Source: Frankiales bacterium (lineage in GTDB: Bacteria; Actinomycetota; Actinomycetes; Mycobacteriales; SCTD01). From it: a stretch of 64,000 nucleotides of DNA. Positions 45,125 to 54,177 of this stretch are shown here, piece by piece. The translations under genes were made by a program, and so were the position numbers. The DNA lies in contig JAOPVP010000082.1 in NCBI GenBank assembly GCA_025966135.1, forward strand, positions 1-64,000, given 5' to 3'. Positions within the stretch are counted from its first letter, which is position 1; every line of letters begins with the position of its first letter. The notes under the pieces were generated by a model. It saw only the letters and a program-made list of their open reading frames with translations. It was not told where the DNA came from and searched no databases.

Positions 45125-46375
45125 TCAACGTCGCGTCAGGGTGGGCCGCGCTGCCACAGCACCTGTCCCGGCTAGCAGGATCAGTAGGCCCGCAACGGCG
45201 GCCAGCGGCCGCGGGATCTGGTCGGGCGTCGCCGCCCGCACCGCCTGGGGAACGGCCGCCGGCGACGCGCTCGACGACGGCTTCGACGGCGGTACGGCGA
45301 CGACGGAGGGCGTGGCTGCCGGCTTCGGCGTGGGCGGAGTCCAGACCGGGGGTCGGGGGGTGGGCGGCAGCGCGTGAGGTGGGGTGCGGTGGACCTGCAC
45401 GACCGGCCGGGAGCTGGGCTTGGGGCTTGCGGTCATGACGTCCAGTGCGGCCTTCGCGTCGACAAGGCCCGAGCCGGCGCCGGCCAGCGGGTGGGCGGTC
45501 CCGGTGATCCGGTCCATCACGTTCTGCCGTGGGCGGTGGGGGTCCTGGCCGAACAGCAGGGCCGCGAGGCCGCTCACTTGGGGAGCGGCCATCGAGGTAC
45601 CGGCAGCGACGGCGTAGCGCCGCCCTGGGTACAGGGACGTGATGCAGATGGCCTGAGTACAGGAGTCGCTGGGCCCGGGTTGGCCGCCAGGGGCAGCGAC
45701 GGAGACACCGGCCCCGTGCTGGCTGTAGCTCGCCAGCCGGCCGTTGCGCGCGGTGGCCGCCACGACCAGCGCGTCCGAGCCGTAGGACTGCGCGACGGGC
45801 AGATCGGCGTTGCCGGCCGAGAACACGACCACCGCACCGGCGGCGGCGGCTTCGTGGACGGCTGTGGGGATCGCGCTCGACGATGCGAGGCCAGGGACAT
45901 CCGGGCCGAGCGAGAGGTTCAGGACCTTGGCGCCGTGCGCCACCGCGTAGCGGATACCAGCGGCGACGTCGTCCGGCGTCCCAGTGCACTCGCCCTTGCT
46001 GTCGGCGGTGAGCACCTGGACGGGCAACAGGATGGCCTTGCGGGCGACACCGAACGAGGAGGAGGCCACCGTTCCTGCCACGTGCGTGCCGTGCGTGCAG
46101 GAGTCGCGAGTCTGGCCTTCGCGGCAGGCGCCCCCCACGCAGTCAACCGCCGCCCGGGCGCGGCCTTCGAAGTCTGGGTGGCTGACGTCTATCCAGCTGT
46201 CGAGCACGGCCACGATCACCCCGGCGCCGTCCCGACCGGTGGCCTGCGCGTCGTACAGGTGGATCTGGCTGCCATGCCAGGTGACGTCCTGGGGCCGCCC
46301 AGCCGCGGAGGCCGTGGGGACGAAGAGAAGGCCTGCGAGCAGGGCAGCCAGCCATGCCAGCCGAGGGAACGTCAC
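45125..46375 (-). CDS. S8 family serine protease (mycosin-like, membrane-anchored)
   Basis: 416-residue exported subtilase. Signal peptide 1-24 (VPTASA-A). Catalytic Asp59 in AVLDSWIDVSHPDF, His95 in HGTHVAGTVAS, the oxyanion Asn in FSAGN, and Ser261 in AAGTSMAAPQVSG. A Pro-rich linker and a C-terminal transmembrane segment (PLAAVAGLLILLAGTGAVAA) anchor it with a short basic tail, the layout of mycosins. No type VII secretion genes are adjacent, so it may be a stand-alone surface protease. Confidence 0.93.
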   Translation of the reverse strand: MTFPRLAWLAALLAGLLFVPTASAAGRPQDVTWHGSQIHLYDAQATGRDGAGVIVAVLDSWIDVSHPDFEGRARAAVDCVGGACREGQTRDSCTHGTHVAGTVASSSFGVARKAILLPVQVLTADSKGECTGTPDDVAAGIRYAVAHGAKVLNLSLGPDVPGLASSSAIPTAVHEAAAAGAVVVFSAGNADLPVAQSYGSDALVVAATARNGRLASYSQHGAGVSVAAPGGQPGPSDSCTQAICITSLYPGRRYAVAAGTSMAAPQVSGLAALLFGQDPHRPRQNVMDRITGTAHPLAGAGSGLVDAKAALDVMTASPKPSSRPVVQVHRTPPHALPPTPRPPVWTPPTPKPAATPSVVAVPPSKPSSSASPAAVPQAVRAATPDQIPRPLAAVAGLLILLAGTGAVAARPTLTRR

Positions 46376-46504
46376 GCGCCCACGGTAGGGGGTGTGCGTG
46401 GAAGATCGGCGGATCGGCTGGCCAGGGCCTGTGTCGCAGACGCCCGGAGCAGGTTCCGCACCGCCGCCTGCACGCCGCCCTGCGTGGCGGGCGCAGCCGG
46501 ATGG

Positions 46505-46918
46505 TCAGAGGTCGTCGGGGTCAACCGGGTGCATAGCTGCTTCCTCGGCGGAGTACCCGCCGAGGTCAGTGCCGACGTCCCAGGCGATCAGGTCCTTCTC
46601 GGTGTCCTCGTGGCTGCCTTCGTCCGGCTCGACGAGACGCCCGATCCCTTGGCCGGCGCGCTCGGCGAAGGGCTCGTCTGGGATGACGGCGTGCGGCAGG
46701 TCGGGCAGCTCGCGCCGCAGGCGGATGTCCAGGGGCTCCCCGTGGTGCTGCTCCTCGGCCGTGGTGCCGTACTCGTCTGCGGCGATGGGCTCATCGTGGG
46801 GCGGTTCGAGGTACCCCTCGTCCTGACCCGTCGCGCGCTGCTCCGGCGTCAGCCCGATCTGGTCGGGGACGCCTTCGTCCTCGAGCGGACTCGGCGGCTC
46901 GGGGATGCGGCCGCTCAC
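46505..46918 (-). CDS. DUF5709 domain protein
   Basis: 137 residues, very acidic and rich in Glu, Pro and Asp, with no membrane segment. LEDEGVPDQIGLTPEQRATG and the terminal YSAEEAAMHPVDPDDL match DUF5709, an actinobacterial family of unknown function. It overlaps the preceding YtxH-like gene by 4 bases and is co-transcribed with it. Confidence 0.85.
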   Translation of the reverse strand: MSGRIPEPPSPLEDEGVPDQIGLTPEQRATGQDEGYLEPPHDEPIAADEYGTTAEEQHHGEPLDIRLRRELPDLPHAVIPDEPFAERAGQGIGRLVEPDEGSHEDTEKDLIAWDVGTDLGGYSAEEAAMHPVDPDDL

Positions 46919-47199
46919 GGCGTCACCCTCATGGTGGAGGGCTCCTGGGCGGGCGTCTTGTCGGTGAGGTCGACGGTCTTGCTCGTGACCTTGTCGACCT
47001 CCTCGTGCACAGCCTCCCTGGCCTTGCCCACGAGGTCGCTGGCGGTGTGCTGAAATGCTCTGGTCGCCTGCTGCACCTCCGGGCGGCCCATGAGGTCGTC
47101 GGCCAGTCTCTTGATCTGCTGGTAGCGCTCCTGGCCTGCCTTGGCGCCCAGCACATAGCCAAGGCCAAGACCGGCGAGCAGCGTGAACTTCTTGATCAC
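46915..47199 (-). CDS. YtxH-like small membrane-associated protein
   Basis: 94 residues. An N-terminal hydrophobic segment (FTLLAGLGLGYVLGAKAG) with Gly-rich spacing is followed by an amphipathic helix (YQQIKRLADDLMGRPEVQQA), as in YtxH-like stress proteins. ATG with GGGAGG upstream. First gene of a two-gene unit with the DUF5709 protein; a stress or general envelope role is possible. Confidence 0.75.
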   Translation of the reverse strand: MIKKFTLLAGLGLGYVLGAKAGQERYQQIKRLADDLMGRPEVQQATRAFQHTASDLVGKAREAVHEEVDKVTSKTVDLTDKTPAQEPSTMRVTP

Positions 47200-47295
47200 G
47201 GAACCTCCCAGGTCGTCCCTCGTGTTCCCCTACCCGGAAGCTGGGAGGGCTACCGGTGCCTTGCGCTATCGTCTTCAGGCCGGTTCACCGGCGAT

Positions 47296-47368
47296 TCCCG
47301 CATAGCTCAATTGGCAGAGCATTCGACTGTTAATCGAACGGTTCCTGGTTCGAGTCCAGGTGCGGGAG
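47296..47368 (+). tRNA. tRNA-Asn (anticodon GTT)
   Basis: A complete 73-base cloverleaf. The acceptor arm is TCCCGCA with TGCGGGA, the D arm GCTC/GAGC, the anticodon arm TTCGA-CTGTTAA-TCGAA with anticodon GTT, and the T arm CCTGG-TTCGAGT-CCAGG. The discriminator is G. The 3' CCA is not encoded. It is the only tRNA gene found in the window. Confidence 0.98.
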
Positions 47369-47677
47369 CAAGCAACGCCGCAGGTCAGACGGTACGGTCG
47401 CCGCCCGGTCTGGGCGGGCACCCCAGTTGTCTGGCTTGGGTAACGATGGGGCTTTCGTTCGTGTCCCTGCCGGAAAGGCCGGGTCACGTCGATCATCGGC
47501 GCGTGTCGCGCGCAGAGCGGCGGGCAGTCGCTCTCTAAAGTTCGGTGGCGCCGCGACGAGATACGTACGTAGGCATGGGTCGTGCCCGCAGGCCATGGGG
47601 CCAGTTCTGGAGGCCGCTTCGATGGCACTGCCCCCGGCTGCCTGCCTCGCCATAACCAACCGACGTTGAGGACGGAA
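47369..47677. other. Intergenic leader before the surface lectin gene
   Basis: 309 bases between tRNA-Asn and the large surface protein. It should hold the promoter and 5' leader of the latter. A GCCGGAAAGGC hairpin is present near the middle, but no recognised riboswitch or coding frame. Confidence 0.45.
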
Positions 47678-50600
47678 ATGGTCAAGGGCTCAGGGGCTGG
47701 CCGCTTCACCCGGAGCGTTGCCGTGCTGGTCGTGGTGACCGTGGGCGTCTTCGCGGCGACCGTGGGCGCGGCGGAGGCCGCCACCGTCACCGGGTTGACG
47801 TCGGAGGCGTTCAGCGGCTCCACGTCGACGAGCAGCGGGTGGTTCCTGCCATCGGCAGGGATCAACAACGCCTGTCTGACCGCGGGGAGCGACACGACCC
47901 AGCTGCCGATCAAGGCCTGCTCGACAACAGCGCTAGATCCGTCTGGAAGCGGCATGCTGCGGCTCACCAGCAACGACAACATGCAGGTGGGGACCGTCTA
48001 CAACACCACCAGCCTGCCCGCGTGGCAGGGGTTGGACGTTCAGTTCGACAGCTACCAGTGGAACGGCTCGGGCGCGGACGGCATCAGCTTCGTCCTCGCG
48101 GTGACCGATCCCACGAACCCGGCTCCTCCGACGGTGACCGCCCCGCTCGGTGGCTCGCTGGGCTACAGCCCGACCCAGGACCGGGGCCTCCCCGGGGTGG
48201 AGTACGGGTATCTGGGCTTCGGTCTGGACGTCTGGGGCAACTTCGCGTCGAGCAACTTCGGCGGCTCGGACTGTCCCTACACCACGCCGGCGGTGCAGAG
48301 CCTCACGGTGCGTGGTCCGGGCAACGGAATGACGGGCTACTGCGTACTGGGCACGGCGCCGACGAACGCGCCGATGGATGCCCCCGGCGCTACCACCCGT
48401 CCGGTGGCCGTGCCGGTGGAGATCGTGGTCAACCCGGGTGCGGCGACCACCACGGCTTCGGGTCTGACCGTGGGTGCGAACAGCTGGTTGATGCACGTCA
48501 CTCCGCTCGGGGGGACGCCTCAGTCGCTCACCGGCGCCCTGCCGACGGCGGCCGACCTCGGGACCAACAACGTCCCTTCCAGCTACTACGACGCAAGTAC
48601 CGGCCTGCCGCACCAGCTCACTTTCGGCTGGGCGGGTGGCACTGGCGTCTTCAACGAGATCCACGAGATCAACACGCTTGTCTCGGCGACCCTCAACGGT
48701 CCGCTCCCGTCGTACCAGCTGGCGCTCACGGACAACCAGAACGGCGCGTTCGTGGCCGGCAACCAGGCCATCGTGTCCGTCACCCCGAGCCTGGATGCCG
48801 CGCAGGCCTCGGAGACCCAACCCGCGACCGTCACCACCACCTTCCCCGCCCAGATCACCCCTGGCGCCCCCAGCACCCCCGACTACACCTGCAGCACGAC
48901 CGGGCAGGTGGTCAGCTGCACCACCACCGCGTCCTCGTGGGCCGCCGGCAGCACCCTGCCGGAGCTGAAGATCCCCGTGACGCTCTCGTCCTCGGCCTGG
49001 GACACCTACACGATCAGCTCCAAGGTCTCCTCGAACGACGGCAATCCGGCGACCGCGAGCCGGAACGTGACGGTCACGCCCTTCGGGGCGGCCGTCAGCG
49101 CCCCATCGGTGCCCTACGGCACTTCGGAGACGCTATCGGTGACCGGGTTGCCCAGCAGCGCGATGGGGACGGTCGCGTTCACGTCAGGCGCGACCGCCCT
49201 GTGCACCGCGACCCTGCCGTCCCTGTCCTGCAACACCGCGACCACGCTCCCGCTCGGGGCCTACCCGGTCACTGCCACCTATTCAGGGGACGGCATCTAC
49301 CTCACCCAGACGGCCACGACGTCGTTCCATGTCGTGACGGCCACGAGCATGGCTGCTGCTGTCAGCTCACCGTCGGTGCCTTACGGCAGCTCGGACACGC
49401 TGTCGGTGACCGGGCTGCCGAACGATGCGACCGGAACGGTCGCGTTCACGTCGGGCGCGATCCCGCTGTGCACCGCAACGCTGCCGGCCACGTCGTGCGG
49501 CACGGCAAGCACGCTCCTTGCAGCGTCCTACCCGGTGTCGGCTCAGTACTCAGGCGACGACAACTACCTCGACGTGTCTGCCACGACGAGCTTCGACGTC
49601 ACCCAGGCCGCCACCAGCATCACAGCGGGTGTCGCCTCGCCGACGGTCGCCTACGGCACCGCCGAGACCCTTTCCTTCAGCGGGTTGCCGTCCGGTGCAA
49701 CTGCAACAGTGACGTTCAGCTCCGGCGCAACGACACTCTGCACCGCCACGCTGCCAGCTACCTCCTGCAGCGCGCCTAGCACGCTGGCTGCGGGCACCTA
49801 CCCGGTGACCGCGACCTACTCCGGCGACGTGAACTACATCGGGTCGTCGGCCACGACCACCTTCACCGTCGACCAGCTGGCCGCGCCCGGGTTCTTCGCC
49901 TCCGCCACGCCGGTATCCACGCCCTACGGCACGGCGGACACCCTCGCCTTCGGCGGGGTGCCGACTGCGGCATCGGGCACGGTGACGTTCACCTCCGGCG
50001 CGACCACGCTGTGTACCGCCACCTTGCCCGCGACCAGCTGCTCAACGTCCACGTCACTCGCCCTGGGCACCTACCCGGTCACAGCAACCTATTCAGGCGA
50101 CGCCAACCATGCCGGTGCCGCTGCCACGACCAGCTTCACCGTCGACAAGGCAGTTACGAGCATCACGGCCGCGGCGGCCAGTCCAGCAGTGACCTATGGG
50201 AGCTCAGACAGCTTGGCAGCCATCGGTGTCCCATCCGGCGCGACGGGCACGGTGACGTTCACCTCCGGTGGAAACACGCTGTGCACCGTGACCTTGCCCG
50301 CGACCAGCTGCTCGACCCCGACGACGCTGGCTGTGGGCACCTATCCGGTGACTGCGACCTACTCCGGCGATGCCAACTACACCGGAGCATCGGCCACAAC
50401 CAGCTTCACCGTCACCAAGATCACGACAACGATGACGGCGGCGGTCAGCGCACCGTCGCTGGCCTACGGCAGCTCCGACACGCTGTCGGTGAGCGGGTTG
50501 CCCGCCGCCGCGACCGGAACCGTGAGCTTTGCCTCAGGGGGCAACACGCTGTGCGTGGTGATGCTGCCGGCGACGGCCTGTGGCACGGCGCCCACGCTCA

Positions 50601-51346
50601 CCCCCGGGTCCTACCCGGTCACGGCCACGTACTCAGGCGACGCGACCCACACCACCCGGACGGCCACGACATCGTTCACCGTCACGAAGCAGTCCACGAG
50701 CATCAAGGCTGGCGTCAGCTCTCCGTCGATGAGCAGCGGCAGCTCGGCCAGGCTCGCGGTGACCGGGTTGCCCGGCGGCGCGAGCGGAACAGTCCGCTTC
50801 ACCTCCGGTGCGAGGACGTTGTGCACGGCCACGCTTCCCGCGACCGCGTGCCGGACCAGCACCACGCTGCCGCTCGGCGGATACCCGGTCACGGCCGTCT
50901 ACTCCGGTGACTCCCGCCACCTGCCCGCGACCGCGACCACAGCCTTCAGCGTCACGGCTGTGCCCGTGTCCGCCATGAGCACCACGACGCAGGTGGACAC
51001 GAGCAAGACCGTGTCCGTCCCGGGTTCCAGCGGCGCACGCAGCATCGTCATCTCCCAGGTCCCCGGGCACGGAGCGGCCTGGATCGTCAACAGCCAGCTC
51101 GTCTACACCCCGAGGGCGGGCTTCATCGGTGCCGACCTCCTCGTCGTCGGCCTCGTCCACGCCGACGGCAGCAGGAGCCTCGTCCGCGTCACCGTCCACG
51201 TCGAGCCGTCTGCCGCATCGCGGCCGCCAGCGGCCGTTCTGCCGTTCACCGGGGCAGATCTCATCTCACCGGCACTGCTCGGCACGGCCCTGCTCGCCGC
51301 CGGAACGTCGATCCTGTGGACGAGCCGCCGCGCCAAGCGCTCGTAA
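47678..51346 (+). CDS. Large surface protein: L-type lectin domain, seven Ig-like repeats, LPFTG anchor
   Basis: 1222 residues. A signal peptide (about 1-33) precedes a legume-lectin-like beta sandwich (GVEYGYLGFGLDVWGNF and HQLTFGWAGGTG). A DUF11-like domain near 345-465 follows, then seven Ig-like (Big_3_5-type) repeats of about 90 residues and one more Ig-like domain. LPFTG at 1188-1192, a transmembrane segment and RRAKRS form a sortase signal. Each repeat has a YGTSETLSV-type strand, a paired Cys (LCTATLPATSC) likely to be a disulfide, and TYPVTATYSGD. It is probably an extended adhesin with a sugar-binding head. GAGGACGGAA precedes the ATG. Confidence 0.9.
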   Translation: MVKGSGAGRFTRSVAVLVVVTVGVFAATVGAAEAATVTGLTSEAFSGSTSTSSGWFLPSAGINNACLTAGSDTTQLPIKACSTTALDPSGSGMLRLTSNDNMQVGTVYNTTSLPAWQGLDVQFDSYQWNGSGADGISFVLAVTDPTNPAPPTVTAPLGGSLGYSPTQDRGLPGVEYGYLGFGLDVWGNFASSNFGGSDCPYTTPAVQSLTVRGPGNGMTGYCVLGTAPTNAPMDAPGATTRPVAVPVEIVVNPGAATTTASGLTVGANSWLMHVTPLGGTPQSLTGALPTAADLGTNNVPSSYYDASTGLPHQLTFGWAGGTGVFNEIHEINTLVSATLNGPLPSYQLALTDNQNGAFVAGNQAIVSVTPSLDAAQASETQPATVTTTFPAQITPGAPSTPDYTCSTTGQVVSCTTTASSWAAGSTLPELKIPVTLSSSAWDTYTISSKVSSNDGNPATASRNVTVTPFGAAVSAPSVPYGTSETLSVTGLPSSAMGTVAFTSGATALCTATLPSLSCNTATTLPLGAYPVTATYSGDGIYLTQTATTSFHVVTATSMAAAVSSPSVPYGSSDTLSVTGLPNDATGTVAFTSGAIPLCTATLPATSCGTASTLLAASYPVSAQYSGDDNYLDVSATTSFDVTQAATSITAGVASPTVAYGTAETLSFSGLPSGATATVTFSSGATTLCTATLPATSCSAPSTLAAGTYPVTATYSGDVNYIGSSATTTFTVDQLAAPGFFASATPVSTPYGTADTLAFGGVPTAASGTVTFTSGATTLCTATLPATSCSTSTSLALGTYPVTATYSGDANHAGAAATTSFTVDKAVTSITAAAASPAVTYGSSDSLAAIGVPSGATGTVTFTSGGNTLCTVTLPATSCSTPTTLAVGTYPVTATYSGDANYTGASATTSFTVTKITTTMTAAVSAPSLAYGSSDTLSVSGLPAAATGTVSFASGGNTLCVVMLPATACGTAPTLTPGSYPVTATYSGDATHTTRTATTSFTVTKQSTSIKAGVSSPSMSSGSSARLAVTGLPGGASGTVRFTSGARTLCTATLPATACRTSTTLPLGGYPVTAVYSGDSRHLPATATTAFSVTAVPVSAMSTTTQVDTSKTVSVPGSSGARSIVISQVPGHGAAWIVNSQLVYTPRAGFIGADLLVVGLVHADGSRSLVRVTVHVEPSAASRPPAAVLPFTGADLISPALLGTALLAAGTSILWTSRRAKRS
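49085..50968 (+). repeat. Seven tandem repeats of about 270 bases within the surface protein gene
   Basis: Seven in-frame units encode Ig-like domains. The units are recognisably similar at DNA level, with shared stretches such as CTGTGCACCGCCACGCTGCC in several copies. Units 3-5 are closest to each other. Recombination between units could change the stalk length. Confidence 0.85.
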
Positions 51347-51417
51347 CAGCAGCCGTTCGCGTGCCAACTGATCCGGTCACTACGTCCGTCTTCTCCCCTC
51401 CAACTACCCTGCTGCGG

Positions 51418-52647
51418 ATGAACCTCTCAGCCCGGCGCATCCTCGCGGTGCTGCTGGGCTGCGTGGCCGTTCTGACCCTGTCGGGGTACCTGCTCAAGGC
51501 CCAGTGCATCGGCCACTACAACGAGCTCCGCGACAGCCACCTGTGCAGCAACGACATCCAGGTCCTGTATCTGGCCCGGGGGATGCACGACCACCCGTTC
51601 CCCTACATCCACGGCGACCTGGTCAACCACCAGCTGGTCGGGGGAGCGCTCGAGTACCCCGTCCTCACTGGCCTCTTCGCATGGATTCCCGCGCTGGTGG
51701 TGCACGATGACGGCGGCTACCTGCAGCTCACCGCATTGCTGCTGGCGCCCTTCTCCTTCATCACCGCGTGGTTGCTGTCCCGGATGGTGCGGTGGCGGGC
51801 CTTGCTCTACGCGCTCGCGCCACCCCTGGTCTGGTACTCGTTCCACAACTGGGATCTGCTGGTCGTGTGCGCGACCGTCGCGGCCTGCTACGCCTGGTGG
51901 CGGCAGCGCTACACCTGGTCCGCCGGCTGGCTGGCGATCGGAGCCTGCCTGAAGTTCTGGCCGCTCTTCCTCCTGCTCCCGCTACTGCTCGATCGGCTCG
52001 CGGCGCGCGACCGGAACGGGGCAGGTGCCTTGCTCGCGACCTTCGTCTGGGTCTTCGCAGTGATCAACGGAGCCTTCCTGCTGGCCAGCCCCAGAGGGTG
52101 GTGGGCGCCGTATGCCTTCCAGCAGGAACGGGCTGCCGACATCACCAGCAACAGCATCTGGTTCTGGGGGTTCCCCTCACTCACGACCGGTGACCTCAAC
52201 ACCCTGATCCCGGTACTTCTCCTGCTCGGTACGGCGATCGCCTGCACTGCGGGCTGGCTACGGGCGCGGGCAGAGGGGGCCTTCCCGTTCGTGCAGGTGT
52301 GCGGCGCCATCCTGGCTGTCTTCATGCTGACCAACAAGGCGCACAGCCCTCAGTACGCCTTGTGGCTGCTGCCCTTCTTCTGCCTGCTCCGGTTGCGCTG
52401 GGGCTGGTGGGTCGGCTACATGCTCCTTGACCTGTGCACGTACGTCGGGGTGTTCCGCTGGTACTACGCGCTCTCCCTCGGCCATGACTTCGGACTGGCG
52501 AAGCAGGCCTTGGTCATCGGCGTGTGGGGACGGGCGGTGATGCTGGTGCTGCTCATCGCGGTGTTCCTGAGGGCAGACCCGGCTTTCGATGCCGCTGAAC
52601 CGGAGCTGGCCGCGTCACCTGCCACGCACGTGCCCGTCCTCACCTGA
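51418..52647 (+). CDS. Polytopic glycosyltransferase-like membrane protein (GT87-like)
   Basis: 409 residues with about ten hydrophobic segments. An N-terminal segment is followed by a loop with SNDIQVLYLARGMHDHPFPY, and later come GACLKFWPLFLLLPLLLDRL and TNKAHSPQYALWLLPFFCLL. These patterns resemble polyprenol-phosphate-mannose-dependent transferases (GT-C fold, GT87 type), where the acidic residue in the first loop is catalytic. The ATG is chosen; a GTG 57 bases earlier is possible. It overlaps the next gene by 1 base. It may glycosylate surface glycans or proteins. Confidence 0.8.
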   Translation: MNLSARRILAVLLGCVAVLTLSGYLLKAQCIGHYNELRDSHLCSNDIQVLYLARGMHDHPFPYIHGDLVNHQLVGGALEYPVLTGLFAWIPALVVHDDGGYLQLTALLLAPFSFITAWLLSRMVRWRALLYALAPPLVWYSFHNWDLLVVCATVAACYAWWRQRYTWSAGWLAIGACLKFWPLFLLLPLLLDRLAARDRNGAGALLATFVWVFAVINGAFLLASPRGWWAPYAFQQERAADITSNSIWFWGFPSLTTGDLNTLIPVLLLLGTAIACTAGWLRARAEGAFPFVQVCGAILAVFMLTNKAHSPQYALWLLPFFCLLRLRWGWWVGYMLLDLCTYVGVFRWYYALSLGHDFGLAKQALVIGVWGRAVMLVLLIAVFLRADPAFDAAEPELAASPATHVPVLT

Positions 52648-54128
52648 TGCGCCTCTCGTCGCGGCTGTTCTGGGCGGCTGCGTTGGTGGGAGCAGTCCTG
52701 CGGATCCTGGTGGCCCGCTCGGTGGGTGGTCGGCTCGACAGCGACCAGGCGGTCGTCTACCTCATGGCGCGGCACGGCGGCGGTGGTCGGCTCTTCTGGG
52801 GCCAGTCGTACGGCGGGACGGTGCTGCAGCAGACCGCAGCTGACGCCTTCCGGGTCTTCGGACCGAGTGTGCCTGTGCTGCAGGTGGTCGAGGCGCTGTG
52901 GTGGTTCGCCGCGGTCCTGCTGCTGCGGGCCCTCGGCGCGCGGTTGTGGGGGCGCTTTGCGGGCGACCTCGCGGGCGCGTTGCTCTGGCTGCCGGGACCT
53001 GCGCTGCTGTGGCTGACGATCCGCGACCCCGGCTTCTACGGCCCGACGGTCGCCCTGGGCACAGGGGCGCTGCTGCTCGCGCTGGACGATCGGCGACTGT
53101 CCCCGGTCCGGGGAGCGGTGCTCGGGTTCGTGGCCGGCCTGGCGGCCTGGACGTCACCGATGGGGCTGGCGTTCGTCGTGCCCGCGGTGGCCTTCGCCCT
53201 GCTGCGGCGGAGCGCCCGGCGCGCAAGTGTCATGGCCGTGCTTGTCGGTGCGGCGCTCGGTGCTCTGCCGCTGCTGCTGGCGAGCCTGAGCCCGGGCGGC
53301 CCGACGGCGGCGTCACCTCGCACGTCCGTGGTCGACGTGCCGACTCGCGCCGCTCAGGTGGTGTTCCGGCTGCTGCCCTCCGCCTGGGTCACCGACTCCC
53401 TGTGGGAACGGGCTGTGATCGGGCTCCTGTGGACCGGACTGGTGCTGGGCGGCACCGTCCTCGCACTGAGCCGACGTGCTTGGAAGCAGGTGACCGTCGC
53501 CGCCGTCGGGGTCCTGGCCGCCGTCGTGCTCGCCGGCTCCACTGCGATCCTCCTGCCGGTGTCGCTCCGGTACGGCGCTGTCCTCGCGCCGGTGCCCTTC
53601 CTGTTGCTGGCGGCGGGTTTCGCGACGCTGGGACGGGCGAAGTGGCTCGGTTGGGTGCTCGTGCTGGCCCTCGCCGGCTGGGCGCTCCAGGTCTCCGACC
53701 AGGTCACCGGCGGCTTCCGTTCCGCAAACGGCAACCACTGGGAGGGTGAGGGCGGAGACCTCCGCCGCGACGGCCGCGGCTATGCACGGGCACGTTCCAT
53801 CGACGTGCCCAGGCTGGTGGAGTACCTGCAGTCGCAGGGGATCCGGGCTGTCTACGCGGACTACTGGGTCTCCTACCTCATCGCGGCCCAGAGCGGGGAG
53901 CGGGTGACCGCCGACCCGCTGAGCCAGAGCCGATACCCGCTGTACCGGACGAGGGCAGCTGCCGCGCCATGGACCACAGTCGTGGTCTTCTCCGGGTCCG
54001 AGAACGAGAAGCGGATCCGGGAGAGCGCGGGGCTGCCGTCGTACACCGCGACGGAGATCGTGGGGCTCACGGTCTTCGTCTTTCGAGCACAGGTTCCTCT
54101 TGCGCTTCTGCCCCAGGGCACGTATTGA
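52647..54128 (+). CDS. Polytopic membrane protein, GT-C/PMT-like (GT39-type)
   Basis: 493 residues, about ten to eleven hydrophobic segments, and a soluble C-terminal part of about 120 residues. LDSDQAVVYLMARHGGG near residue 30 places an Asp in the first extracytoplasmic loop, like the catalytic Asp of GT-C enzymes. Further matches are generic. It overlaps the GT87-like gene by one base (TGATG), so the two probably act in one pathway. Acceptor and sugar are unknown. Confidence 0.72.
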   Translation: MRLSSRLFWAAALVGAVLRILVARSVGGRLDSDQAVVYLMARHGGGGRLFWGQSYGGTVLQQTAADAFRVFGPSVPVLQVVEALWWFAAVLLLRALGARLWGRFAGDLAGALLWLPGPALLWLTIRDPGFYGPTVALGTGALLLALDDRRLSPVRGAVLGFVAGLAAWTSPMGLAFVVPAVAFALLRRSARRASVMAVLVGAALGALPLLLASLSPGGPTAASPRTSVVDVPTRAAQVVFRLLPSAWVTDSLWERAVIGLLWTGLVLGGTVLALSRRAWKQVTVAAVGVLAAVVLAGSTAILLPVSLRYGAVLAPVPFLLLAAGFATLGRAKWLGWVLVLALAGWALQVSDQVTGGFRSANGNHWEGEGGDLRRDGRGYARARSIDVPRLVEYLQSQGIRAVYADYWVSYLIAAQSGERVTADPLSQSRYPLYRTRAAAAPWTTVVVFSGSENEKRIRESAGLPSYTATEIVGLTVFVFRAQVPLALLPQGTY

Positions 54129-54177
54129 GGGGACCGACGCCCCTGGTTCAACTGCTCTCCTCGAACGAGGTAGCCAC

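Noticed and set aside
45125..46375. Type VII secretion locus, because of the mycosin-like protease
   Set aside because: No EccB, EccC, EccD, EccE or WXG100 genes are nearby.
47204..47248. CCTCCCAG ... CTGGGAGG inverted repeat as a terminator or operator
   Set aside because: The left arm is the ribosome binding site of the YtxH-like gene and the loop is 29 bases, so chance pairing is likely.
47296..47368. Attachment site of an integrated element at tRNA-Asn
   Set aside because: No integrase gene and no partial repeat of the tRNA 3' end were seen in the following sequence.
47430..47520. Possible cyclic di-GMP riboswitch before the surface lectin gene
   Set aside because: A GCCGGAAAGGCCGGG stretch resembles one arm of the GEMM-I motif, but the conserved GGCAAACC and GCAAAGCC segments are missing. 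A covariance-model search would settle it.
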